The position numbers and the translations under genes were made by a program. The notes under the pieces are model-generated. The model made no database searches. It was given only the letters and a program-made list of their open reading frames with translations, and was not told the origin of the DNA. A stretch of DNA of 48,797 nt from Streptomyces klenkii. Its GTDB lineage: Bacteria > Actinomycetota > Actinomycetes > Streptomycetales > Streptomycetaceae. Position 1 is the stretch's first letter. Each line of letters opens with the position of its first letter. Where the stretch lies: the NCBI RefSeq assembly GCF_003626645.1, contig NZ_RBAM01000026.1, forward strand, positions 1 to 48,797. Reading direction: 5' to 3'. Shown in pieces: positions 10,665 through 18,368 of this stretch.

Positions 10665-11468
10665 ATGCCCGACGTCACCGGCCCGTACGCCCCCGGCACC
10701 CCCTGCTGGGTGGACCTCATGGTTCCCGACCAGCAGGCGGCGCTCGACTTCTACCGCGACCTCTTCGGCTGGCAGGGCCAGGTCGGGCCGGCGGAGACCG
10801 GCGGGTACGCGGTCTGCGAGCTGAACGGCAAGCCCGTCGCCGGGATCATGGCGGCGATGAACCCGGACGGCAGCAAGCCCGACCCGATGCCGCCGACCGT
10901 GTGGACCACCTATCTGGCGACCGCCGACGCGGACGCCACGCAGTCCCGGATCGTCAGCAACGGCGGCACGGTGATGATGCCCGCCATGGACGTCATGACC
11001 ATCGGCCGGATGGCCGTGGCCGCCGACCCCACGGGCGCCGTCTTCGGGCTGTGGCAGGCGCGCGACTTCACGGGCGCGAAGGTCGTCAACGAGCCCGGTG
11101 CCGTGATCTGGAACGAGCTCAACACCAGCGACACCGCCACCGCCTCCGGCTTCTACGCCAAGGCGCTCGGCATCAAGGCGGCCCCCATGGAAGGGGCCAC
11201 CGGCTACTTCTCGCTGGAGGTCGACGGCCGCATGGTCGGCGGTCTGCAAGGGCTGGCCAGCCTCGAGGGCATCCCCGAGGGGACGCCCTCGCACTGGCTG
11301 ACGTACTTCTCCGTGGACGACACCGACAGCACGGTCGACGCGCTGGTGCGCGCCGGCGGCAACGTCCTCAAGCCGCCGTTCGACATGATGGCGGGCCGCA
11401 TGGCCGTCGTGCAGGACCCGCAGGGCGGCACGTTCGCCGTCATCAACGCCACGCAGCCCGACGAATGA
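10665..11468 (+). CDS. VOC superfamily protein with two glyoxalase-like domains
   Basis: 267 residues made of two VOC (glyoxalase/bleomycin resistance/dioxygenase) domains, roughly 8-128 and 140-263. Domain 1 begins GTPCWVDLMVPDQQAALDFYRDLFGW and domain 2 begins GAVIWNELNTSDTATASGFYAKALG. Each ends in the GRMAV..DP.G..F strand typical of the fold (GRMAVAADPTGAVFGLWQ and GRMAVVQDPQGGTFAVI). The usual His/Glu metal ligands are not obvious, so an enzymatic role is uncertain; binding or sequestration of a small molecule is equally possible. It starts at an ATG with GGAGG upstream, after the big hairpin, and appears to be a single-gene unit. Confidence 0.85.
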   Translation: MPDVTGPYAPGTPCWVDLMVPDQQAALDFYRDLFGWQGQVGPAETGGYAVCELNGKPVAGIMAAMNPDGSKPDPMPPTVWTTYLATADADATQSRIVSNGGTVMMPAMDVMTIGRMAVAADPTGAVFGLWQARDFTGAKVVNEPGAVIWNELNTSDTATASGFYAKALGIKAAPMEGATGYFSLEVDGRMVGGLQGLASLEGIPEGTPSHWLTYFSVDDTDSTVDALVRAGGNVLKPPFDMMAGRMAVVQDPQGGTFAVINATQPDE

Positions 11469-11507
11469 CGCGGCAGGGCCGGCCGTAGGCCGGCCGTAGC
11501 CGGGGCG

Positions 11508-12836
11508 TCACTTGTCGGAGACGGTGACCTTCTGGTCCTTCTTCAGCTGCCCGAAGAGCTGGTTGGCCTTGGCCATGTCCCACTTCACGGCCACGCCGTC
11601 GCTCGGCGTGGGCAGGTTCGCGGTGGCGATGGGCACGGTCATCTGCTGCCCGTCGCCGCCCGTGACGCCCTTCATCGCCCAGAACATGTCCATCAGGTCG
11701 AACAGCCCCATGTCCTTGTCGACGATGAGCGTGTCGAGGCCCGAGCCGATCACCGGGTAGAGGCGGAAGGGGTTGAGGACGGTCGAGGGCGAGGCGGCCT
11801 GCTTCGCGAGCGTGTTCAGGAACTTCTGCTGGTTGCGCATGCGGCCCAGGTCCTGGTCGGCCTCCTGGTGGCGCTGGCGGACGAACGCCAGCGACTGGGC
11901 GCCGTTCAGCTCCTGGCAGCCCGCCTTGAAGTCCGCGCCCGAGTCCCGGTCCTTCAGCGGCTTGTCCAGGCACATCTCGACGCCGCCCAGTGCGTCGACC
12001 AGGTTGCGGAAGCCGCCGAAGCCGATCTCCGCGTAGTGGTCGATGTGCAGGCCCGTGTTGAACTCGATCGTCTGCGCCAGCAGCTCCGGGCCGCCGTCCG
12101 AGTACGCCTGGTTGAGCTTGTGGGTGGACTTCGGGAACTGCTTGCCGGACTTCCGGCCCGTGAAGGCGGGGATGGTGACCCACGAGTCGCGCGGCAGGCT
12201 CAGCATCGTGGTGCCGTTGTCGCCGGTGTGCAGGATCATCATCGAGTCGGTGCGCTTGCCGTCGGCCGACCCCGTGTGCAGTTCCTTCTTGTCCTCGTCC
12301 GACAGGCCCTCGCGGCTGTCGGAACCGACGATCAGGTAGTTCGTGCCCTCGCCGCCCGCCGGCCGGTCCTTGACCTTGCTCAGGTCCACCTCGGTGCGGA
12401 GCTTCGAGTCGGCCCAGAAGTACGTGCCGACCGAGACCGCGAGCAGCACGGCGAGGAAGGTCACCAGGCCGACCGTGATGCGCTTGCGCCAGTTCGGGCG
12501 GGTGGTGCGCCGGGGCCGCCCGCCGGTGCCGGGGCCGCCCGGGCCCCCCGGACCGCCCGGTCCGTTCGGGGCGCCGCGGCCGTAGACCTGTCCGGTGTTG
12601 TATCCGTCACTGTCGTGGCGGCCGTAGCCGTCACCGGGGCCGCCCTGGCCGACGACGCGGTGACCGCCGGCGACGGGGGCCCCGTCGTAGCCCTGGGGCG
12701 GGCTGTACTGCTGCGGCGGCGCGGGACGCCGCCGCACGTGCGGCATGGCGCGCGCACCCTCGGGCTCCGCGCCCGCGCTGCCGCGCCCGTGCGCCTGCCG
12801 ACGGTCCTCGCTCCGCCCACCGGGCCAATCGCTCAT
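11508..12836 (-). CDS. LCP family cell-wall ligase 1 (LytR-CpsA-Psr)
   Basis: 442 residues. A Pro/Gly/Tyr-rich cytoplasmic N terminus (1-118) precedes one membrane helix (about 120-141) and an extracellular LCP domain (about 160-345). The latter carries YLIVGSDSR (168-175), RTDSMMILH (195-203), SLPRDSWVTIP (213-223), KLNQAYSDGG, the GGV after HY, and RQRHQEADQDLGRMRNQQKF. LCP enzymes transfer glycopolymers from lipid carriers to peptidoglycan, using the conserved Arg/Asp residues. There is no C-terminal LytR_C domain. The ATG at 12836 gives the MSDWPGG start I recognise from related Streptomyces proteins, although its ribosome site is weak; an ATG at 12746 is an alternative. It is the first of five LCP genes here. 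Confidence 0.9.
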   Translation of the reverse strand: MSDWPGGRSEDRRQAHGRGSAGAEPEGARAMPHVRRRPAPPQQYSPPQGYDGAPVAGGHRVVGQGGPGDGYGRHDSDGYNTGQVYGRGAPNGPGGPGGPGGPGTGGRPRRTTRPNWRKRITVGLVTFLAVLLAVSVGTYFWADSKLRTEVDLSKVKDRPAGGEGTNYLIVGSDSREGLSDEDKKELHTGSADGKRTDSMMILHTGDNGTTMLSLPRDSWVTIPAFTGRKSGKQFPKSTHKLNQAYSDGGPELLAQTIEFNTGLHIDHYAEIGFGGFRNLVDALGGVEMCLDKPLKDRDSGADFKAGCQELNGAQSLAFVRQRHQEADQDLGRMRNQQKFLNTLAKQAASPSTVLNPFRLYPVIGSGLDTLIVDKDMGLFDLMDMFWAMKGVTGGDGQQMTVPIATANLPTPSDGVAVKWDMAKANQLFGQLKKDQKVTVSDK

Positions 12837-12954
12837 GCAGGAAGTGTGCCCCCTGAGCGAACGGACCGGCCGGTCGGCTACGTGTTCGGGGCGTGCCTGT
12901 TGCAGACCTGATGCAATCCTCCGGGCCGCACGCACCCGGCATACAGTGGTGGAC

Positions 12955-13500
12955 ATGACCATTCAGGACCGGAGCCCGGAGCAGATAGCCGGCAAGCCGA
13001 CCTCCGCCGCCCGCACGACGCTCTCGCACATCATGACGGGCAGCGACACCAATCTGCTGGGCACCGTCCACGGCGGCGTGATCATGAAGCTGGTGGACGA
13101 CGTCGCCGGCGCCGTGGCCGGCCGGCACTCCGGGGGCCCTGCGGTCACCGCCTCCATGGACGAGATGGCCTTCCTGGAGCCGGTCCGGGTGGGCGACCTC
13201 GTGCACGTGAAGGCTCAAGTGAACTGGACCGGGCGGTCCTCCATGGAGGTCGGCGTCCGGGTGCTCGCCGAGCGCTGGAACGAGTCGACGCCGGCGGTCC
13301 AGGTCGGCAGCGCGTACCTCGTCTTCGCGGCCGTCGACGAGAACGGGAAGCCGCGGGTCGTGCCGCCGGTGCTCCCCGAGACGGAGAAGGACCGGCGCCG
13401 CTACCAGGAGGCCCAGATCCGCCGCACGCACCGGCTGGCGCGCCGCCGGGCGATCAAGGAGCTGCGGGACGCACGGGCAGCCGAGGGCATCGAGGACTGA
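12955..13500 (+). CDS. Hotdog-fold acyl-CoA thioesterase
   Basis: 181-residue cytosolic thioesterase of the 4HBT/acyl-CoA hydrolase type. The hotdog core lies at about 18-125 with GTVHGGVIMKLVDDVAG, in which the HGG segment and nearby Asp form the expected active-site region, and with VRVGDLVHVKAQVNWTGRSSMEV. A basic, charged helix-rich tail of about 40 residues follows, common in acyl-CoA hydrolases of this class. The likely reaction is hydrolysis of medium- or long-chain acyl-CoA. The ATG at 12955 lies 118 bases from the divergent LCP gene. Physiological substrate unknown. Confidence 0.88.
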   Translation: MTIQDRSPEQIAGKPTSAARTTLSHIMTGSDTNLLGTVHGGVIMKLVDDVAGAVAGRHSGGPAVTASMDEMAFLEPVRVGDLVHVKAQVNWTGRSSMEVGVRVLAERWNESTPAVQVGSAYLVFAAVDENGKPRVVPPVLPETEKDRRRYQEAQIRRTHRLARRRAIKELRDARAAEGIED

Positions 13501-13534
13501 CCCCGGTCACACGCCGCCCCCAGTCACACCCGGC

Positions 13535-15052
13535 TCACACCAGGCTTCTCTCCGGGCACAGCACCTTGTCCCCGGACACCGCCCCCGGGCGCGGGGCCTG
13601 CGGCTTCACCGGGCTTCCGGGGCTCACCGGGCTCACCGTCCTGAAGTCCGTGCCCACTGTCACCTTCATCAGCGGGCCCTGCCCCGCCACGGGCCGCAGC
13701 TCCGCGTCCGGCAGGGCCGACGCCAGCGTCCGGACCGCGTGGTCCCAGCGCGGGTCGTACTGGATCACCGTGCGCCGCACCGCCGGCCCCGGCGCGTCCG
13801 CGGGCTGCCCGGTCGTGGCGAAGCCCATGGCCCGCAGCGCGCGGTCCGTCTCACCCGCGAGGCCCCGCCGGCCGGAGCCGTTGTAGACCTGGATGCGGAT
13901 CTGCCCCGGCGCCGCCTCCGACGGCAGCGGCGACGGCGCGGGGGAGGCCGGGAGCGCGGGCCCGGGCACGGGCGGCTTCGCGTCGTGGGCCTGCCGCTGC
14001 GGACGGGCCGACAGCGGCAGGTCCTCCCGTACGGCTTCGAAGAGCCGCCCGGCCGCGGCGTCGTCCCACTTCACCGTCGAGCCGACCCGCGGCACGGGAT
14101 GGTTCGCGGACACCACCGGCACCGACACGAACTCCGCCGACGCCGGCGAGAGGTTCTTCATCGCCCGGCCGAGCCCGATCAGCGTCTCGCCGTCGAAGCC
14201 CCGGTCCGCCCGCACCGAGTCCAGCAGCGTCGCGGCGAGCTGCTGGAACTTCACGGGGTTCAGCAGCGCCCCGCCGTCCGTCGCCGTGTGCAGCAGCGCG
14301 GCCAGGAAGCGCTGCTGCCGCTGCATCCGGCCCAGGTCGGAGGCCCCGTCGAGGTGGCGGGAGCGGACGTACTGCAAGGCCTGCCCGCCGTTGAGGGTGC
14401 TCGTGCCGGGCGGCAGGTCGAGCCCGCTGTACGGGTCCTTCAGCGGCCGCGCCGAGCACACCTGCACCCCGCCCACCACGTCCACGGTCTTCATGAAGCT
14501 CGTGAAGTCGACCTCCAGGTAGTGATCCATGTGCACGCCGGTGAGCTGCTCCACGGTCCGCACGGTGAGCCCGGGCCCGCCCTCGGCGTAGGCGGCGTTC
14601 AGCTTCTGCGGGTGGGCGGGGCGCGGCCGGCCCGCCCGGTCGACGTGCGCGGGGATCTCGGCGTAGCTGTCGCGCGGCAGGCTGATCACGGAGACCCGGT
14701 CGCGGGCGGCGGACAGGTGCAGCAGCATCACCGTGTCGGTGCAGTGGCAGGCCGCGCCGCCCAGGTGGTAGCGCTCCCGCTCCGCGGGGTCGATCCGGTC
14801 CCGGGCGTCGGTGCCGACGAGCAGGATGTTCATGCCCTTGCTGGCGGCGACGGGCGGCCGGTTCGACAGGCCGCGGAAGGGGTCCACCCGGTCGATGCGG
14901 TGGTCGATGCCCGTCACCACCGCGTGCCCGAGGCCGCTCGCCGCCAGGACGACCGTGGCGCCGCACACGGCGAGGCGCAGCCCCCAGCGCGGCCGGCGGG
15001 GCGCGCTGTGGCGGGCCCGGCCGGAGGAGGTGCTCGGGTCCGGTGCGGTCAT
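13535..15052 (-). CDS. LCP family cell-wall ligase 2 with LytR_C domain
   Basis: 505 residues. A short basic N terminus and one membrane helix (about 25-46) precede the LCP domain (about 75-255) with NILLVGTDARDR, TDTVMLLHL, SLPRDSYAEIP, KLNAAYAEGG, and RSRHLDGASDLGRMQRQQRF (230-249). A Pro/Ala-rich linker (350-383) leads to a LytR_C domain (384-470) starting IRIQVYNGSGRRGLA. The probable role is attaching a cell-wall glycopolymer to peptidoglycan at the outer face of the membrane. Oddity: an ACHC motif (101-104) in a loop near the active site could form a disulfide. ATG at 15052 has GGAGG six bases ahead. Convergent with the thioesterase, divergent from the GT2 gene. Confidence 0.9.
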   Translation of the reverse strand: MTAPDPSTSSGRARHSAPRRPRWGLRLAVCGATVVLAASGLGHAVVTGIDHRIDRVDPFRGLSNRPPVAASKGMNILLVGTDARDRIDPAERERYHLGGAACHCTDTVMLLHLSAARDRVSVISLPRDSYAEIPAHVDRAGRPRPAHPQKLNAAYAEGGPGLTVRTVEQLTGVHMDHYLEVDFTSFMKTVDVVGGVQVCSARPLKDPYSGLDLPPGTSTLNGGQALQYVRSRHLDGASDLGRMQRQQRFLAALLHTATDGGALLNPVKFQQLAATLLDSVRADRGFDGETLIGLGRAMKNLSPASAEFVSVPVVSANHPVPRVGSTVKWDDAAAGRLFEAVREDLPLSARPQRQAHDAKPPVPGPALPASPAPSPLPSEAAPGQIRIQVYNGSGRRGLAGETDRALRAMGFATTGQPADAPGPAVRRTVIQYDPRWDHAVRTLASALPDAELRPVAGQGPLMKVTVGTDFRTVSPVSPGSPVKPQAPRPGAVSGDKVLCPERSLV

Positions 15053-15311
15053 GGCGGGCCTCCACGGCGGACGACGGGGCGGGCAGGCGGCCGGAACCGG
15101 CGCCCGGGCCGGACAGCCCGGACGGGCCGGACAAGCCGGAACAGGGAGGGCAAACGTAGGTCAATACGATCAGCAGTCCGCGTGTCCACGCCGTCCGGAG
15201 GCGCGCTGCCACCCGGGCGGGAGCGTTCGTTCCGCCATTAGCGGTAACGTGACGGACGACTCCGTCGGCTTCCCCCATCCGTCCGGGGGGACCCCGTATC
15301 CCCGAGGAACC

Positions 15312-16328
15312 ATGTCCGAACAGCAGCCGCCCGCCGTTTCCGTGATCATGCCGGTGCTCAATGAGGAGCGGCATCTGCGCACGTCAGTGCGGCACATCCT
15401 GGAGCAGGACTACGCCGGCGAGCTGGAGGTGGTGATCGCCCTCGGCCCGTCGACGGACCGTACGGACGAGATCGCCGCCGAGCTCGTGCGCGAAGACCCG
15501 CGGGTTCACACGGTGCCGAACCCCACCGGCCGGACGCCCGCCGCCCTCAATGCCGCGATCAAGGCGTCCCGCCACTCGATCGTGGTGCGCGTGGACGGCC
15601 ACGGCATGCTGTCGCCGAACTACATCGCGACGGCCGTGCGCCTGCTCGACGAGACGGGCGCGCAGAACGTCGGCGGCATCATGCACGCCGAGGGGGAGAA
15701 CGCCTGGGAGCAGGCCGTCGCCGCGGCGATGACCTCGAAGATCGGCGTCGGCAACGCCGCGTTCCACACCGGCGGCGCCGCCGCCCCGGCCGAAACCGTG
15801 TATCTGGGCGTCTTCCGGCGCGAGGCGCTGGAGCAGCAGGGCGGGTACAACGAGGAGTTCATCCGCGCTCAGGACTGGGAGCTGAACTTCCGGATCCGCG
15901 AGGCGGGCGGGCTGATCTGGTTCTCGCCGGAGCTGAAGGTCTCCTACCGGCCGCGCCCGAGCGTGAAGGCGCTGGCCAAGCAGTACAAGAACTACGGCCG
16001 CTGGCGCCACGTCGTGGCCCGCTACCACCAGGGCTCGATCAACCTGCGCTACCTCGCCGCGCCGACCGCCGTCGTGGCCATCGCCGCGGGCGTCGTGGTG
16101 GGCGCCGCGGTCACCCCGTGGGGCCTGGTCGTGCCGGCCGGCTACCTGGCGGCGATCACCGCCGGTTCGGTGCCCGCGGGCAAGGGCCTGCCGCTGAAGG
16201 CGCGGGCACAGATCCCGCTCGCGCTGGCCACGATGCACATGTCCTGGGGGTTCGGCTTCCTGACCAGCCCGCGGTCGCTGGCGAAGAAGGTCATCGCCAG
16301 CCGCCGGGAGCCGGTGCGCTCCGCCTGA
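15312..16328 (+). CDS. Family 2 glycosyltransferase, membrane-anchored
   Basis: 338 residues. The GT-A domain (about 8-235) opens with VSVIMPVLNEERHLRTSV, followed by the sugar-binding ALGPSTDRT region, VVRVDGHGML near residue 97 as the acidic metal motif, and the acceptor-region QDWELNFRI near residue 188. Two or more hydrophobic segments at about 250-320 anchor it at the C terminus. This layout matches succinoglycan-type GT2 enzymes using lipid-linked acceptors. It sits between two LCP genes on the opposite strand, so it may build the glycan that they transfer. ATG at 15312 with GAGGA upstream. Sugar donor unknown. Confidence 0.87.
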   Translation: MSEQQPPAVSVIMPVLNEERHLRTSVRHILEQDYAGELEVVIALGPSTDRTDEIAAELVREDPRVHTVPNPTGRTPAALNAAIKASRHSIVVRVDGHGMLSPNYIATAVRLLDETGAQNVGGIMHAEGENAWEQAVAAAMTSKIGVGNAAFHTGGAAAPAETVYLGVFRREALEQQGGYNEEFIRAQDWELNFRIREAGGLIWFSPELKVSYRPRPSVKALAKQYKNYGRWRHVVARYHQGSINLRYLAAPTAVVAIAAGVVVGAAVTPWGLVVPAGYLAAITAGSVPAGKGLPLKARAQIPLALATMHMSWGFGFLTSPRSLAKKVIASRREPVRSA

Positions 16329-16356
16329 CCATGCTCCGCTGAAGGGCTGGACGAAC

Positions 16357-16386
16357 GAAGGGCCGGACGATTCCGTCCGGCCCTTC
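16357..16386 (+). terminator. Bidirectional hairpin terminator
   Basis: A 13-bp perfect stem (16357-16369 with 16374-16386, GAAGGGCCGGACG arm) with an ATTC loop lies between the convergent GT2 gene and LCP gene 3. It can end transcription from both sides. Confidence 0.8.
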
Positions 16387-16394
16387 ACGCGTGC

Positions 16395-16423
16395 TCAGAA
16401 ACGATTCGCCTCAGAAACGATTC
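16395..16423 (-). repeat. 13-bp direct repeat at the LCP 3 stop codon
   Basis: TCAGAAACGATTC occurs at 16395-16407 and again at 16411-16423. On the minus strand the second copy encodes the final residues and stop of LCP 3, and the first repeats that ending three bases later. Confidence 0.9.
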
Positions 16424-18216
16424 AGCGAGTTCACCTTCATGCACGCGGAGGTGTCGTTGCCGTTGAGCGGGTCCGAGCTCTCGGGGGCCTTGTCGTCGGC
16501 TTCCTTCTTCGGCTTGTCGTCCTGGGGGCCGTCCTCGCCCTGGGCCTTGTCGCCGCTGGGCTTCCCGGGCTTCGAGCCCTTGCCGTCCTTGCCGTCCTTC
16601 GCACCCTTGCCGTCCGGGGCGGCGGCGTCCTCGGCCTTCGGGTACGTGGTCCCCTTGCGCCAGTCCCCGCCGATCACCAGCGTCAGCCCGTCGACCGCCG
16701 TGGACATCCGCACCGCCCGCTCCGGCAGCCCGAGGGCCTTGGCCAGCGCCTCGGCGTCGGCGCGCTGGGACGTCTTCGCGTAGCTGAGCGTCGTGTCGGC
16801 CTGGGCGCGCGGCGTCGAGTCCGAGGTGGCCTTGGTGAAGCCCTGCTGGACGAGCGCCGCGGCGATGTCGGCGCCCCGGCCGGTGACCACGGGCTGGGTG
16901 GCGGTGCCGGTGCCGTTGAAGACCGTCACCGCGATGGAGCCCTTGGGGGAGGCCGGCGCGGAGGGCCCGGCGCCCTTGTCGTTCTTCTTCGGGTCCTTGC
17001 CGTCGAGCGCGATGTCCCGGCGGACGAGCGAGAACAGCTGCTCCGCGTCGCCCGGCTTGGGGATGACGTGCGCGTCCGGGTCCCACGGGTCGGACACCCA
17101 CGGCATGGTGGTCATGGTGATCCGGCCGGACGGCACGCGCTTGATGTCGTCGGCGAGGTCGTAGAGCTTCTTGACCGAGCCGAGGTCCTTGTCGACGGTG
17201 AGCGCCTTGGTGGCGGCCTCGGCGAGGTCGGTGAGCTTGTCCGGGTCGCTGAGCTTGGTGCCGGCCTTGAGCTGGCGGACCATCGCGTTCATGTACATGT
17301 GCTGGGCGTGGGTGCGGCCGATGTCGCTGCCGTCCTCGAAGCCGTGGCGCGTGCGCAGCCACTGCAGGGCCTGCTCGCCCTTGACGTTGTGGGTGCCCTT
17401 CTCCAGGCGCAGCCCGGACAGCTTGTCGTAGACGTTGTTGTCCACGCAGACCGGGACGCCGCCGACGGCGTCGGCCATGTTCACCACGCCCGCGAAGTCG
17501 ATCATCATGAAGTGGTCGATGGGGACGCCGGTGAGCTCTTCCCAGGCGGCGACGGTGCAGCCGGGCCCGCCGTTCATCAGGCTGGTGTTGATGATCTGCC
17601 GGTTCGTCTCCTTGTAGACCGTCCCGTCCGCGGGGTCGGTGCACTTGGGGATCGTGACCCGGGTGTCGCGCGGGACGCTGATGACCGACATGTTGCTGCG
17701 GTCGGCCGAGACGTGGACGAGCATCTGCACGTCGGCGAGGGGCTTGCGGTCGGCGTCCTCGCGGGCGCCGCCGAGGGCGACGTTCTCCGGCGTGTTACGG
17801 CTGTCGGAGCCGAGGAGCAGGATGTTCAGCGGGCGCTGGCCGGCGGCGTTGGCGGCGCTGCGGTCGAGCCGCTTGTCGCCGAGGTTGAGCGAGTCCTTCT
17901 TCAGGTTGCCGTTGAGGTGCTGGTAGTAGAGGTAGCCCGCGGCGGAGGTGCCGAGGACGAGGACCGCGAGGCAGAGCGCGGCCCAGCGGGCTATTCGGGC
18001 GGCGCGGGACCGCCGCCCGAGCGGAGGCTTGGCGCCGCCGCCGGCCTCCTCGGCCGGCTTCCCGCCCTTCGCAGACTTCGCGCCCTCGGTCTCTTCTCTC
18101 CCCGCCTCCTCCGACGGGTCGGCCCCGTCAGAGGCAGGTGCGCCGGTGCCGTCCTTCTCGCGTGCCCCCGGCACGCTCTTGCGCGCTCGCGGCCCCCGCA
18201 CACTGTTCTGCCGCAT
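16411..18216 (-). CDS. LCP family cell-wall ligase 3 with LytR_C domain
   Basis: 601 residues. A long, charged, Gly/Ala/Glu/Lys-rich cytoplasmic N terminus (1-72) and a membrane helix (about 77-97) precede the LCP domain with NILLLGSDSRN, SVISVPRDTRVTIP, a FDFAGV-like segment read as MIDFAGVVNMADAVGGV, and LRTRHGFEDGSDIGRTHAQH. In the last motif the usual RQQ is replaced by HAQ. A LytR_C domain follows (about 418-515, VTVFNGTGTATQPVV), then a 75-residue Lys/Asp/Gly-rich disordered tail. The start ATG has GGGGAG six bases upstream. The last codons and stop are duplicated just downstream (see findings). The role is likely transfer of glycans to peptidoglycan. Confidence 0.9.
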   Translation of the reverse strand: MRQNSVRGPRARKSVPGAREKDGTGAPASDGADPSEEAGREETEGAKSAKGGKPAEEAGGGAKPPLGRRSRAARIARWAALCLAVLVLGTSAAGYLYYQHLNGNLKKDSLNLGDKRLDRSAANAAGQRPLNILLLGSDSRNTPENVALGGAREDADRKPLADVQMLVHVSADRSNMSVISVPRDTRVTIPKCTDPADGTVYKETNRQIINTSLMNGGPGCTVAAWEELTGVPIDHFMMIDFAGVVNMADAVGGVPVCVDNNVYDKLSGLRLEKGTHNVKGEQALQWLRTRHGFEDGSDIGRTHAQHMYMNAMVRQLKAGTKLSDPDKLTDLAEAATKALTVDKDLGSVKKLYDLADDIKRVPSGRITMTTMPWVSDPWDPDAHVIPKPGDAEQLFSLVRRDIALDGKDPKKNDKGAGPSAPASPKGSIAVTVFNGTGTATQPVVTGRGADIAAALVQQGFTKATSDSTPRAQADTTLSYAKTSQRADAEALAKALGLPERAVRMSTAVDGLTLVIGGDWRKGTTYPKAEDAAAPDGKGAKDGKDGKGSKPGKPSGDKAQGEDGPQDDKPKKEADDKAPESSDPLNGNDTSACMKVNSLNRF

Positions 18217-18368
18217 CAGGTCTCCCCTAAGTGGTGCGTCCGGCCCGATGGGCAGGCGTGTCGTCTCTCGTCTATCGGCGCGCGCCGACCGGCGCGCGCG
18301 GCAGGGCCGGCCCGCGGTTCAACAGACCGGCCGTCCGATAGTGAGATGCATCTGGACGGTACCTGGGT

